NCBI GenBank assembly: GCA_014872785.1
Contig: WKFJ01000001.1
Location: forward strand, 1-49,543
DNA: 49,543 nucleotides
Origin: Alteromonadaceae bacterium
Lineage (GTDB): Bacteria > Pseudomonadota > Gammaproteobacteria > Enterobacterales > Alteromonadaceae
Reading direction: 5' to 3'
Under the pieces are notes generated by a model. The model searched no databases, was not told the DNA's origin, and saw nothing but the letters and a program-made list of their open reading frames with translations. This document shows, one piece after another, positions 7,182 through 15,500 of this stretch (its first letter is position 1; every line of letters begins with the position of its first letter). The position numbers and the translations under genes are program-made.

Positions 7182-8420
7182 CTATATTGTTTGATGACAC
7201 TGTACTTCATTCTGGATTGGAATGAACAAAGCAACATAACATATAGAAGCAAATGTAAAGCCGAAAAAAGCTGGGGTAAAAGACATATTAAATAACAAAG
7301 CAAAAAGCATTAAACCCAATCGCTTATCAAAAGACCTTAATACTTTTACACAAGACCCCAAATAGAATAATAAAAATAGTAAAGTTCCGACAACACCAGT
7401 TTCGAAGTAAAGTTGAATCAAAAAGCTTTCTGAAGAACCATTTAGTATTTTATATCCAAATATAGACTGGGAGGATGTAGCCAGACTGCCGATACCATTG
7501 CCAGCCAATACAGATAGTAATGAAAGGTCATATGTCAAAAACTCATGCCAAATACTAAAGGTACCGTATGAAGTTAGATACAAAACATTTTTAGGCAGGT
7601 ATAAAAGTCTATTGAATGCATCGACTCCTAAATCAATGGAGGTAAAAGAATAGATAGATACTAGCAGTCCTAGACCGCACAGAACAACAACCTTCCACCT
7701 TAGAGGAGACAATGCAAAAAAGTACACCGCGGTCAGCACAATGAAAGCTTTACTACCAGTGTGAAGACCTGCACTAAAAACAACTAGATATACCAGCATT
7801 CTTTTGAAATTATCTCGGGCGAGATAATATGAAATAAGAGGGAAACTGAACCCCAAAAAAGCGCCTAGAGCCTGTGGCGAAGCAATAAAAGATATGGCTC
7901 TTTTAGTTACATGAGCATTATCAATATTGGTATAAATTCTATTTGAAATTAAACCAAATAGGTCGATACTGACATAAAATTGAATCAAAGAACCAACTGC
8001 AGTCACGATCGCAAACAGACTGAGATATTTAATAATTAGCTGTGCACCGCCAGAACCATATCTATTGCTTGCTAATTTATTAACAGAATACCCGAGTATT
8101 ATTGGCATTAAGTATTGTAGTGAACCTAAGATAGGGGACAACAAAATGTCACCGTAAACAGTTAACTGACCATATAAACAAACTAAAGTAAAAATCCAAA
8201 AGACCCAAGACAACAGTAAAACATATTGAAAGTCGACTTTTCTATTACCACTAAATAATATCAAAGCGTAAGCGAACGCGAATATAAAAGGAGAAAGCGA
8301 TAAAGCTTGGCCGATTGAGCCAAGTAGTGTGATAAACACTTCTCTAAACAATATTGGGACCAATAAAAAGGCCAATAATAAACCTCGACTACTGTGTTTC
8401 GGTAAGTTAAAAGCTGGCAT
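7182..8420 (-). CDS. wzy: Polytopic membrane protein, Wzy-like O-antigen/capsule polymerase
   Basis: A 412-residue very hydrophobic protein with about 10-12 predicted membrane spans and a larger polar loop in the second half (roughly residues 255-315), the usual topology of Wzy polymerases and O-antigen ligases. These families are poorly conserved, so the assignment relies on topology, size and context: one flippase, a Wzc/Wza export system and no other polymerase candidate. In the Wzy route it would link lipid-linked repeat units at the periplasmic face. The N-terminus is short and starts at ATG 8420. It sits 47 bases downstream of the deacetylase gene. An O-antigen ligase role remains possible. 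Confidence 0.65.
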   Translation of the reverse strand: MPAFNLPKHSSRGLLLAFLLVPILFREVFITLLGSIGQALSLSPFIFAFAYALILFSGNRKVDFQYVLLLSWVFWIFTLVCLYGQLTVYGDILLSPILGSLQYLMPIILGYSVNKLASNRYGSGGAQLIIKYLSLFAIVTAVGSLIQFYVSIDLFGLISNRIYTNIDNAHVTKRAISFIASPQALGAFLGFSFPLISYYLARDNFKRMLVYLVVFSAGLHTGSKAFIVLTAVYFFALSPLRWKVVVLCGLGLLVSIYSFTSIDLGVDAFNRLLYLPKNVLYLTSYGTFSIWHEFLTYDLSLLSVLAGNGIGSLATSSQSIFGYKILNGSSESFLIQLYFETGVVGTLLFLLFYLGSCVKVLRSFDKRLGLMLFALLFNMSFTPAFFGFTFASICYVALFIPIQNEVQCHQTI

Positions 8421-8467
8421 TAATGTACGAGTGCTCGAAAAAAATGATTCAATATAATACCACTTCG

Positions 8468-9436
8468 CTACGAATTAGGATATTGAGGTCTAAAGGAGCC
8501 TATCGATGAGTGGCCATGTTTGAATTGATTACAATCAAACCGAGGGAGTGCTTGGCGCCTATTTGTAAAATCAAAAAGGGATACGTTTCTCTGTTCAACG
8601 TTAAATGAAAAGCTACATCCCACTTCATCTAGTAGCTCTTCTGTTGTGTCATTAAACGTATGAAAGCCACCATAAGGGTAACAAAATGTTCTTATTTTAG
8701 GCTCTCCAAGCTCGCGAACTAAATAAGAAAAAGAATCAAAAATTTCGCTTCTCTGTTCACTGTCAGATAATTTTGAAAACACTTTATGATTTACACTATG
8801 GCTACCTATCAACATATTGTTTGACTGCATTTCGTTCAGTTGCTTAACCGACATATACAAATTATGAAATATCTCTTTGTCACTGGAAAATTCGTCAACT
8901 AAGAGGTCAAGTAAGCTTGTTCTAAATTCGTACTTTATATAGTAATTAAAAACTTTCTTGAACTCTTGTGTCCACTTGTCATTGTTCTGTAGGCGATAAG
9001 TATTAACAGAGAAGATTTCTACTTCCTTATCATTTAGCATGTGAGGTAAAATGTGTGGATAAATAAATTCAAGAAGAGTTTTTGCAGCAACTTTCCCCAT
9101 CAAATATTGTATTCTATGGACGTCCAATGGTTTATTTTGAGAATACACTCCCGTTGGTATGTAGAAAATTCCAAATAAGCCACGTTTGAGTAATTCTGGA
9201 TAGACATAATCATAGTGATCAGTGAAACCATCATCGAAGGTTAAAACAACCTTGTTTTCTATAACAGAGAAATCCTCGCTGCCATTAATTACTCCAATAA
9301 AATCATCAAATTTGGCGAAACCAAACTCTGCGTCAAAGTAATCTAACTGTTTCCTAAAATTCTCAATTGACAAGTACCTAAAGAATGGAAATTGAGGATT
9401 AGCATCTCGTACGTAGTGATACATTATTGACTTCAT
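8468..9436 (-). CDS. Polysaccharide deacetylase (NodB-homology, CE4 family)
   Basis: A 322-residue protein with the CE4 motifs. TFDDGF at residues 66-71 contains the catalytic base and a metal ligand, SHSVNH at 212-217 supplies the two metal-binding histidines (213 and 217), and RTFCYPYGG at 249-257 forms the groove. There is an insertion of about 110 residues between motifs 1 and 2. No signal peptide is visible, so it may act in the cytoplasm on a sugar intermediate or lipid-linked unit rather than on exported polymer. Its ATG overlaps the stop of the formyltransferase gene (ATGA), suggesting a coupled deacetylation/formylation step on an N-acetyl amino sugar. That pairing is inference. Confidence 0.85.
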   Translation of the reverse strand: MKSIMYHYVRDANPQFPFFRYLSIENFRKQLDYFDAEFGFAKFDDFIGVINGSEDFSVIENKVVLTFDDGFTDHYDYVYPELLKRGLFGIFYIPTGVYSQNKPLDVHRIQYLMGKVAAKTLLEFIYPHILPHMLNDKEVEIFSVNTYRLQNNDKWTQEFKKVFNYYIKYEFRTSLLDLLVDEFSSDKEIFHNLYMSVKQLNEMQSNNMLIGSHSVNHKVFSKLSDSEQRSEIFDSFSYLVRELGEPKIRTFCYPYGGFHTFNDTTEELLDEVGCSFSFNVEQRNVSLFDFTNRRQALPRFDCNQFKHGHSSIGSFRPQYPNS

Positions 9437-10251
9437 GATAAATTCGCCAATATCGGATTTACAAATAAAGGGGCTTTTTCTAATTCATCTAACTCCAGAT
9501 ACTCTTCCACCATTCCATTAGAAAAGTTCTTATACATTTCTCGTACTGCATCAGGAGTAAAGTCCTTAGACGAGTAATACAAGCCAGACTTCTTATCTTT
9601 TGGCTGCTCTATTTTAACTAACTTATCGAAATTCTTAATAACTTCGATGTAGCTTAATGCAACTTTTGAGATCAACCTGTTACCAATTTGGTGAGGGCCA
9701 TCCTCTGCGTGCACTTCAGCCCGAATTTGGTGGATTATGTCACCTGTATCAATACCTTCATCTATATACATGAAAGTAGCCCCTACATACTCTGGCTTGC
9801 GGTTTACTAAAGGAAAGAAATTAGTCCCACCGCCACGATAATAAGGAGAAAGCCCCAAATGAACATTAAGGAATCGGTCTTTGTAATGGTTTATCAATTG
9901 GGGCTTAATTATTGAACAACCATAAGCGATAACGAGATCCGGTTTTAGTTCAATAATTTCATCGATAAAAGATTGAGAGTTTATTTCACCCTTCTCGATA
10001 AATTGAGGTGCGGAGTTGTCAGGCGTCAAATTAACAAACGCACCAAAAAAATCAGCTTCTGACCGCGCTCTACTCTCAATATGATAAAGTTGGGCAGCAT
10101 CATCGTTATTTTGCTTGATGACATTCCTGATTCCCTGTGATTTTTTTTCACAATAACTTGCCAAAACATTAATCTCAGAATCTAAGGCAATGGCCTTTCG
10201 CATAAATGTATGCCGAAGTTCATTACTTGTAAGTATCACTATATTCTTCAT
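9433..10251 (-). CDS. Formyltransferase-family protein (methionyl-tRNA formyltransferase fold), putative sugar N-formyltransferase
   Basis: A 272-residue protein with the 10-formyl-tetrahydrofolate-dependent formyltransferase core. Asn129 and His131 are in FLNVHLGLSPYYRGGG, and Asp168 is in EGIDTGDIIHQ, matching the Asn/His/Asp catalytic triad of methionyl-tRNA formyltransferase. The protein is shorter than that enzyme and lacks a tRNA-binding C-terminal domain, as expected for sugar N-formyltransferases (for example those acting on 4-amino sugars). It is translationally coupled to the deacetylase through a 4-base overlap, which could generate the free amine to be formylated. The substrate is not identifiable. 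The start ATG is at 10251. Confidence 0.8.
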   Translation of the reverse strand: MKNIVILTSNELRHTFMRKAIALDSEINVLASYCEKKSQGIRNVIKQNNDDAAQLYHIESRARSEADFFGAFVNLTPDNSAPQFIEKGEINSQSFIDEIIELKPDLVIAYGCSIIKPQLINHYKDRFLNVHLGLSPYYRGGGTNFFPLVNRKPEYVGATFMYIDEGIDTGDIIHQIRAEVHAEDGPHQIGNRLISKVALSYIEVIKNFDKLVKIEQPKDKKSGLYYSSKDFTPDAVREMYKNFSNGMVEEYLELDELEKAPLFVNPILANLS

Positions 10252-10288
10252 CCACTATCCCTAACCTTATTATTTATTGAGATGCCAC

Positions 10289-10747
10289 TCACATTTTTAA
10301 TTGAAAAGTACTTTTAGCCGTGACTACTTGATTTACACCAATTACGGATTGTGACCCAACGTTCACATTTCCAACCACCTTGGCACCAGCCCCTATAAAA
10401 CAATAGCTTCCAATTACAGGAGCCATATTGCTGGATGAGAGTGGATTCGATCCGATCGTAACCTGATGTAAAATGGTAACACCGAAATTTATCTTACTTC
10501 GTTTGGACAAAAAAACGCCGTAAAAACCGTGCGGTAATACCAGACCTCTGCAAATTTTCGCGCTAAATGGAACGTAACACCCCACATAAGAACACAGTAA
10601 TCGATGCTTCTTCTGTAAGAACTTTAACAAAATTGTTTGAAATAAATTCCTCTTTTTAATCAACTGAAGAAAACGACCTTTTCGGTGCGTTCGTACTATT
10701 GATTTTGAAATACCGACTATCGGTAAAGGCTTTGATATATATGACAT
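10289..10747 (-). CDS. Serine-acetyltransferase-like O-acetyltransferase (left-handed beta-helix)
   Basis: A 152-residue acetyl-CoA-dependent transferase of the hexapeptide-repeat class. LVLPHGFYGVFLS (about residues 70-82) and FGVTILHQVTIG mark the CysE-like active-site region with the catalytic His. Hexapeptide turns follow (VIGSYCFIGAGAKVVGNVNVGS). It lacks most of the N-terminal helical domain of true CysE and ends soon after the last coil (VVTAKSTFQLKM), so it is a short form like those found in polysaccharide loci. It probably O-acetylates a sugar. It starts 14 bases after the flippase gene end and is presumably in the same operon. Confidence 0.75.
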   Translation of the reverse strand: MSYISKPLPIVGISKSIVRTHRKGRFLQLIKKRNLFQTILLKFLQKKHRLLCSYVGCYVPFSAKICRGLVLPHGFYGVFLSKRSKINFGVTILHQVTIGSNPLSSSNMAPVIGSYCFIGAGAKVVGNVNVGSQSVIGVNQVVTAKSTFQLKM

Positions 10748-10761
10748 TCATTTGGTTTCAT

Positions 10762-12033
10762 TTAAGCGAATAAAAATAGAAGAACTAACCAAGGAACAGC
10801 CGACACCAGCAGCTTCTTAAGGACTAAACTGGGCTTCCCATCCCTTTTCCAACATAAAATAGTGTAATTAGATAATGCTGACAAGACAACTGAAAAAGCT
10901 GCTCCTGCAGCCCCCCAAGACTCCACAAATATCGAAACGGATATTGTTAGCAAAATGGCCGCAACAACATTGGCCTTCAAAACAGTTTTCGAGTCTATCT
11001 CAACGTAATACCTCAATACCTCAATATAGTTCGCTAGCATTAGTGTCCTGGATAGAGCTAGCATAATTAGCACTGAGCCGACAACTTGATAATTACTGAA
11101 GAAACCTTGCGAGCTCATCAAGCCAATTGTGCCTACATAGGCTAGGCCTATTATCTGTAACATGCCAATTAATAAAAACTGATGTTTATCCAAAATACTC
11201 TTCATTTCTAGTCTTTTGTATAAAAGAACATTGAATGACTTAAAAAAACTCTCTACACCTAACTTAAATACCTGTACCAATTGATGAATGAAGCTGTATA
11301 TGCCTAACGCCTCGTCACCCAGTAGAGATTTCACAGCCAGTTTGTCAATTGAACTGCCCCACCAACCAAGTAGGTTATTGAGCGTTATTGGAGTGAAAAA
11401 TGAAAGAGCTTTTTTTACCAAATTAAACGAAAAAACTAATACAATTTTTCTTCTCATAACAGTGAATAATAGTACTACCAGCATTAAGGAATAACTACTC
11501 ACCAACCCATATACTTTTGACATAACCCCCTGTTTCATAACGATCAATAAAACACTGATCGCTGAAATTTGAAGCAATGCCGATAATAAATTGTATGCCG
11601 CAAACTCTCTTAATCGCTCTTCAATACGAAGAATTGTAAATGCAACGTTCGTGACGGCAAACAGCCATCCATACAACCCGCAAACAAACAATATTTTTAT
11701 GCTTTGAAGATCAAATAACAGCGCTAAATCTAAAGCTCTTGATAATAAATAAATACCCGACATCAAAACCAAAAAGCTAGCTGTTATTATTTGTAAGGTT
11801 ACACATGTATATTTAGGCCCATCCACTACGTATAGGCGAAGCAGACCTTGCACGCTCCCCCACCCAACGAGGTAAGCCATTAAAGTGGATATTATCGTGA
11901 TATATTCAAGTCGACCAAACTCTTCAACAGACAAATTAGTGACGAAAAGGGGGAGTAGTATGAAAGGTACTAGCTTGCGTAACAAATCACTTAACGCGTA
12001 TATGGCGCCGCCTTTAAGTAAACTTTTTATCAC
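10762..12033 (-). CDS. wzx: Wzx-type flippase (polysaccharide transporter, MOP superfamily)
   Basis: A 423-residue polytopic membrane protein with about 12 predicted spans. The N-terminus (ALSDLLRKLVPFILLPLFVTNLS, then VEEFGRLEYI) is the classic Wzx opening: an amphipathic start, a long first span and an [E/D][FY]G turn. LLGDEALGIYSF near the middle matches the conserved second-repeat motif. It flips undecaprenyl-diphosphate-linked repeat units to the periplasm for Wzy polymerisation. It is the only flippase in the window. Two bases separate it from the dehydrogenase gene upstream. The charged loops are typical; nothing unusual was seen. Confidence 0.88.
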   Translation of the reverse strand: MIKSLLKGGAIYALSDLLRKLVPFILLPLFVTNLSVEEFGRLEYITIISTLMAYLVGWGSVQGLLRLYVVDGPKYTCVTLQIITASFLVLMSGIYLLSRALDLALLFDLQSIKILFVCGLYGWLFAVTNVAFTILRIEERLREFAAYNLLSALLQISAISVLLIVMKQGVMSKVYGLVSSYSLMLVVLLFTVMRRKIVLVFSFNLVKKALSFFTPITLNNLLGWWGSSIDKLAVKSLLGDEALGIYSFIHQLVQVFKLGVESFFKSFNVLLYKRLEMKSILDKHQFLLIGMLQIIGLAYVGTIGLMSSQGFFSNYQVVGSVLIMLALSRTLMLANYIEVLRYYVEIDSKTVLKANVVAAILLTISVSIFVESWGAAGAAFSVVLSALSNYTILCWKRDGKPSLVLKKLLVSAVPWLVLLFLFA

Positions 12034-12035
12034 CT

Positions 12036-12986
12036 TTAATCTCTTAAAAGGGCTTCAATTTTTTGCGCAACGAAGATTTCCGTTCTTTCCATGCTTGTGC
12101 TACACGCTCCCCCTATATGTGGTGTAACCAAAATTTTGGTTCCAAAATACTGTGAGTTAATAATTGGATTTGAGTGGATCCAATCTCGAACCTGAGACAC
12201 CTCGTCTGCTAATACATCAAGGCCTATTCCAGCCAAATGATCATTTACTAGCAGTTCCAATAATGCTTGTTCATCAACGACTTCTCCCCTAGAGGTATTT
12301 ATGAAAATGCTATCCTTTTTAAGTAACGACAACTTTTCTTTGTCAAGAAACTTCACGTTTTCATCATTTAATGGGATATGGACTGTAACGACGTCTGAGT
12401 AACTCAACGTTTCTTCCAATGAGCTAAAACCGACCCCTTTTTCTAGCGCACTTTTTTTGTGTGGGTCTTTATCGTACACGACTACATCCATGTTAAATGC
12501 GACACCAAAACGCGCCACCATACGACCTAATCGACCGTAACCAATAACCCCTAAACGACTGTTTGAAAGTTCCCTACCTATAAAAGCTTCTCTTTCCCAG
12601 CGCTTTCTTTTGACCGACATTAAAGCGGCCGGAATATTTCTGAATAAATTCAGTATTAACGCCCATGTCAATTCAGCCGTAGGAGTAATCGTATTTAAGA
12701 ACTCTGTTTCACCTTTTAACGATATTATCTGCACTTTTGAATTATTTGGTAATTTTATATGATTTAGACCCGTTGTAGACGTAACTATGTATTTAAGTTT
12801 TTTAGCTCGTTTTAATATATTATTGCAGAACGTAAATTTTAGTTTAACGACTAATATATCCACGTCTTTGATAACGCCCTCAATTTGATGTAGGTTACCG
12901 TCTATTTCAATTACTTCGCCAATTTTTCGATAGATATCTATGGCCTTACGAGAGTAGCCCTTAGCCTCACTAATTAGGACTTTCAT
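12036..12986 (-). CDS. D-isomer-specific 2-hydroxyacid dehydrogenase family protein
   Basis: A 316-residue NAD-dependent oxidoreductase. The Rossmann motif GYGRLG is at residues 149-154 with an acidic residue (Asp172) selecting NAD. The catalytic set is intact: Arg233 in NTSRGEVVD, Glu262 in LDVLADE and His290 in TPHIGG. Family members reduce 2-keto acids to D-2-hydroxy acids (phosphoglycerate dehydrogenase, lactate dehydrogenase and others). Its start overlaps the end of the neuA-like cytidylyltransferase gene by 17 bases, tying it to the nonulosonate pathway. It might act on a 2-keto acid such as a nonulosonic acid derivative, or make an acyl group (for example lactate or glycerate) that modifies the sugar. 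Both ideas are inference. Confidence 0.8.
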   Translation of the reverse strand: MKVLISEAKGYSRKAIDIYRKIGEVIEIDGNLHQIEGVIKDVDILVVKLKFTFCNNILKRAKKLKYIVTSTTGLNHIKLPNNSKVQIISLKGETEFLNTITPTAELTWALILNLFRNIPAALMSVKRKRWEREAFIGRELSNSRLGVIGYGRLGRMVARFGVAFNMDVVVYDKDPHKKSALEKGVGFSSLEETLSYSDVVTVHIPLNDENVKFLDKEKLSLLKKDSIFINTSRGEVVDEQALLELLVNDHLAGIGLDVLADEVSQVRDWIHSNPIINSQYFGTKILVTPHIGGACSTSMERTEIFVAQKIEALLRD

Positions 12987-13683
12987 CTAAATTGTACTTT
13001 CTTTGCATGAGCTTATCTGCAATGAAAAGATCTTCTTCATCGTCTATATTCGCAGAATTCGCTTTTGACATTACATAAGGAATCGGATGCTCACATATCA
13101 GTAGATTTTTTTTCATTAATAAATCTCGTTCACATATGTAAAGAGCACCGTTTCGATGATATATAGGTTCTAGATCTTGCCTAAGAGAACCTTGGGGTTC
13201 AGCGAATATCTTGCAAAGTGTGCCATTCTCAATACGATACATTCGAGAAGGATGGCAGTCATCAACTTGATAAACACTTACTAATGAACGTGACTCACAA
13301 TTAATGTGAAATGCTTCTACTGCCCCTTGAATGTCTTTTGCTTCACGCATAGGGGCTGTTGGCTGTAATAACACTATTGTATCAAATTTACCGAATTTAG
13401 CCTCTGCCTGCTCACAAACGTATTGTAAAACGGGAAGCATTGGAGTTTCATCTTGCGCTAGTTCAGGTGGTCGCATGATTACATCAGAACCATACTCAGC
13501 CGCCACATTTGCAATTTCGTCGTCATCAGTATTAACACAACAAAAATCTAAAACATTGGATTCCTTGGCAGACTTGATACTCCAGTATATAAGAGGCTGG
13601 CCAGCAACAGTTCGAATATTCTTACGTTTAACCCCCTTAGAACCTCCGCGCGCTGGAATAATGCCTAAAACTTTTTTAGTCAC
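12970..13683 (-). CDS. neuA: CMP-nonulosonic acid (sialic/legionaminic-type) cytidylyltransferase NeuA
   Basis: A 237-residue cytidylyltransferase activating a nonulosonic acid with CTP to the CMP-sugar. The signature IIPARGGSKGVKRKN (residues 8-22) binds CTP, VNTDDDEIA and LLQPTAPMRE (with the family QPTxPxR motif) follow, and the length is that of single-domain NeuA/LegF/PseF. The start is GTG 13683, preceded by AAAGGT at six bases. It is cotranscribed with neuB, neuC and the asparagine-synthetase-like gene upstream and overlaps the dehydrogenase gene downstream. The exact sugar (Neu5Ac, legionaminic acid or a derivative) cannot be read from the sequence. No sialyltransferase of a standard family was recognised nearby. 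Confidence 0.88.
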   Translation of the reverse strand: MTKKVLGIIPARGGSKGVKRKNIRTVAGQPLIYWSIKSAKESNVLDFCCVNTDDDEIANVAAEYGSDVIMRPPELAQDETPMLPVLQYVCEQAEAKFGKFDTIVLLQPTAPMREAKDIQGAVEAFHINCESRSLVSVYQVDDCHPSRMYRIENGTLCKIFAEPQGSLRQDLEPIYHRNGALYICERDLLMKKNLLICEHPIPYVMSKANSANIDDEEDLFIADKLMQRKYNLDESPN

Positions 13684-13705
13684 ATCTTTACCTTTTTAAT
13701 TTAGC

Positions 13706-15499
13706 CTAACTCTTAAAAGTTCTTAATGTTTTTTCCAGCGACATAAGAATTATTAATCTGCCAAAATGGGTTTTCTTACCGCTGGTTTGCTCTTCGAGCA
13801 TCCGCGCAACAACGTCCGGTTGCACAAAGTCTGTAATTAGTGATTCTTCCGACAATAATAAACTTTCTGCGGCTTCCCGCCATCTTGGCTCAACTCTAAA
13901 CCACTCGTCGAAATTCGAATAATATCGATTGTAAGGAACAAACACGTTGCCTTTAGTTTCATAAAAAACTGTTCGAGCTAATTTTTCTTTTTGTTCTTCG
14001 AGTTTCGTACCTTCTTGCCAAAATTCTAGAGGAGCGCTCGGCGGCAAGTTTGTTCCTTGATAAGGGACATCAGACAGCGATTTTGAAAGTTCAGCAAGGA
14101 CCTCCTTAAACAACTTGTGATTTGCTCTTTGTTCTAGACTGAACAGAGCAAGGTAATCCACCAATCGATTGTCAAATGTAGGTATATAGTCTTCTAGAAA
14201 AGCTCTTTGCCACATTTGTCTTTGGAATATCCAACGCCTAACTCTATATTCTGCAAAAAAGTTTTGAAGTGCTTCAATAGCGCCTGCTTTGTAAAAGTCG
14301 CTAGCCAAGCTATCAACAATTAACGCCTCTACCTTCTGAACAGCATCCTTCAACTCGGGACTTGTTATTAATTCTTCCCTTTGCTCAGAGTTGAAATATT
14401 CAGTTTTGGAATACAAATATGAAACAATTTGGTCTAGTGACAAATCTGCGCAACTTTTAGGCGTGTACGAACCAGCCATGGTAAAGTCCAGAGCTAACCC
14501 AGTCATGAGGCCGCAAACACCTTTCTCAACTACTTGAGGGTAGTTTTCAAGTGCGTAAGATTGAACAAAAAGATCAAGCCCTTCACGTACAACATCCCCC
14601 TCACCTGTTGAATCTAGGAATGACTCTGGATTTAAATTTACAAAATCCCATGAGTTTCCATTAACAACGGCACACTCTTCCGCCAATTTTATCTCGTCAT
14701 TTGCCTTGCGATAACCCCAAGTAAAGGTTGGACCTTTGAATCCTGCTGCCAATAAAATCCTCGAATCTAACCCTCCAGACAAACTTAGCCCAACATCTGG
14801 AATGGCCGCAAAGTCAGACATAACATCTTTAAAAACTCTTGCTAATCCCTCGACTGTAGGAGTTATGCCATCAAATAGAGAAACTGGAGAATAGTTGGAT
14901 ATTGAAATCCCATCCCGTGATGACCATCGCACAATTGCTTTAGAGGGTAGTAGTTTAACTTCCTGATAAAAGGTCTGGTCACCAAACCAAATTCTGCTGT
15001 GGCTTAACATATTTGCCACCATGTTTTGATTTAGTTTTTTCTCGACTGCACCGAACTGTGCCAACATTTCTGCACGGTACGCGACCGATAGCTGTTCACG
15101 TTCAGGGACAAAAAAAAGCGGACGTGTGCCATGCCGGTCGGTTATAATCAAAATATCATCAGAGTCTAGATTGTAAACCAATACATTAAACGAGCCGTTT
15201 AACTCGCTAATACAGCTTTCGCCTTTTTTCAAATATTCGCTCAAAAACCAACTAGCACTTGTTTTTAATGTTCTAAATGCATCGACGAAATATCCATCAA
15301 CGTAAACAAGTAGTTTGTGCTCATTGCACGTTGCTACTGATGCACTGCTGTTTGGCGTTGAAACTAAACCTAAATGCCCGTTGCCTAGAAAATGTGTATC
15401 AACGACCATTTGTCTACCTATTAATGAAGAGTTAATAATTTCTTCGGATTTTTTGATAGAAGTTGGTTCGGAAGTAAAGTGACACAAAATCCCTGACAT
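13706..15499 (-). CDS. Asparagine-synthetase-like amidotransferase lacking the glutaminase cysteine
   Basis: A 597-residue two-domain protein. The N-terminal half is a class II glutamine amidotransferase-type domain; the family hallmark DRHGTRPLFF is at residues 121-130 and NGSF at 101-104. The synthetase half has the ATP pyrophosphatase loop SLSGGLDSR (239-247). Asparagine synthetases start Met-Cys, and the exposed Cys2 releases ammonia from glutamine. Here the protein starts MSGIL, with serine at position 2 and the nearest cysteine at 6, so glutamine hydrolysis is probably lost. The remaining domain could adenylate a carboxylate and join it to ammonia or another amine. It sits between neuC and neuA (1-base and 22-base gaps), so amidation of a nonulosonic acid carboxylate is an attractive but unproven role. 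Confidence 0.8.
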   Translation of the reverse strand: MSGILCHFTSEPTSIKKSEEIINSSLIGRQMVVDTHFLGNGHLGLVSTPNSSASVATCNEHKLLVYVDGYFVDAFRTLKTSASWFLSEYLKKGESCISELNGSFNVLVYNLDSDDILIITDRHGTRPLFFVPEREQLSVAYRAEMLAQFGAVEKKLNQNMVANMLSHSRIWFGDQTFYQEVKLLPSKAIVRWSSRDGISISNYSPVSLFDGITPTVEGLARVFKDVMSDFAAIPDVGLSLSGGLDSRILLAAGFKGPTFTWGYRKANDEIKLAEECAVVNGNSWDFVNLNPESFLDSTGEGDVVREGLDLFVQSYALENYPQVVEKGVCGLMTGLALDFTMAGSYTPKSCADLSLDQIVSYLYSKTEYFNSEQREELITSPELKDAVQKVEALIVDSLASDFYKAGAIEALQNFFAEYRVRRWIFQRQMWQRAFLEDYIPTFDNRLVDYLALFSLEQRANHKLFKEVLAELSKSLSDVPYQGTNLPPSAPLEFWQEGTKLEEQKEKLARTVFYETKGNVFVPYNRYYSNFDEWFRVEPRWREAAESLLLSEESLITDFVQPDVVARMLEEQTSGKKTHFGRLIILMSLEKTLRTFKS

Positions 15500-15500
15500 T

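Noticed and set aside
13331..13699. 122-codon open frame on the plus strand opposite neuA
   Set aside because: It mirrors a strongly conserved NeuA coding region and has no protein-like motif or ribosome site; treated as an antisense shadow. The same applies to 2289-2687, 30053-30469 and 34598-34957.
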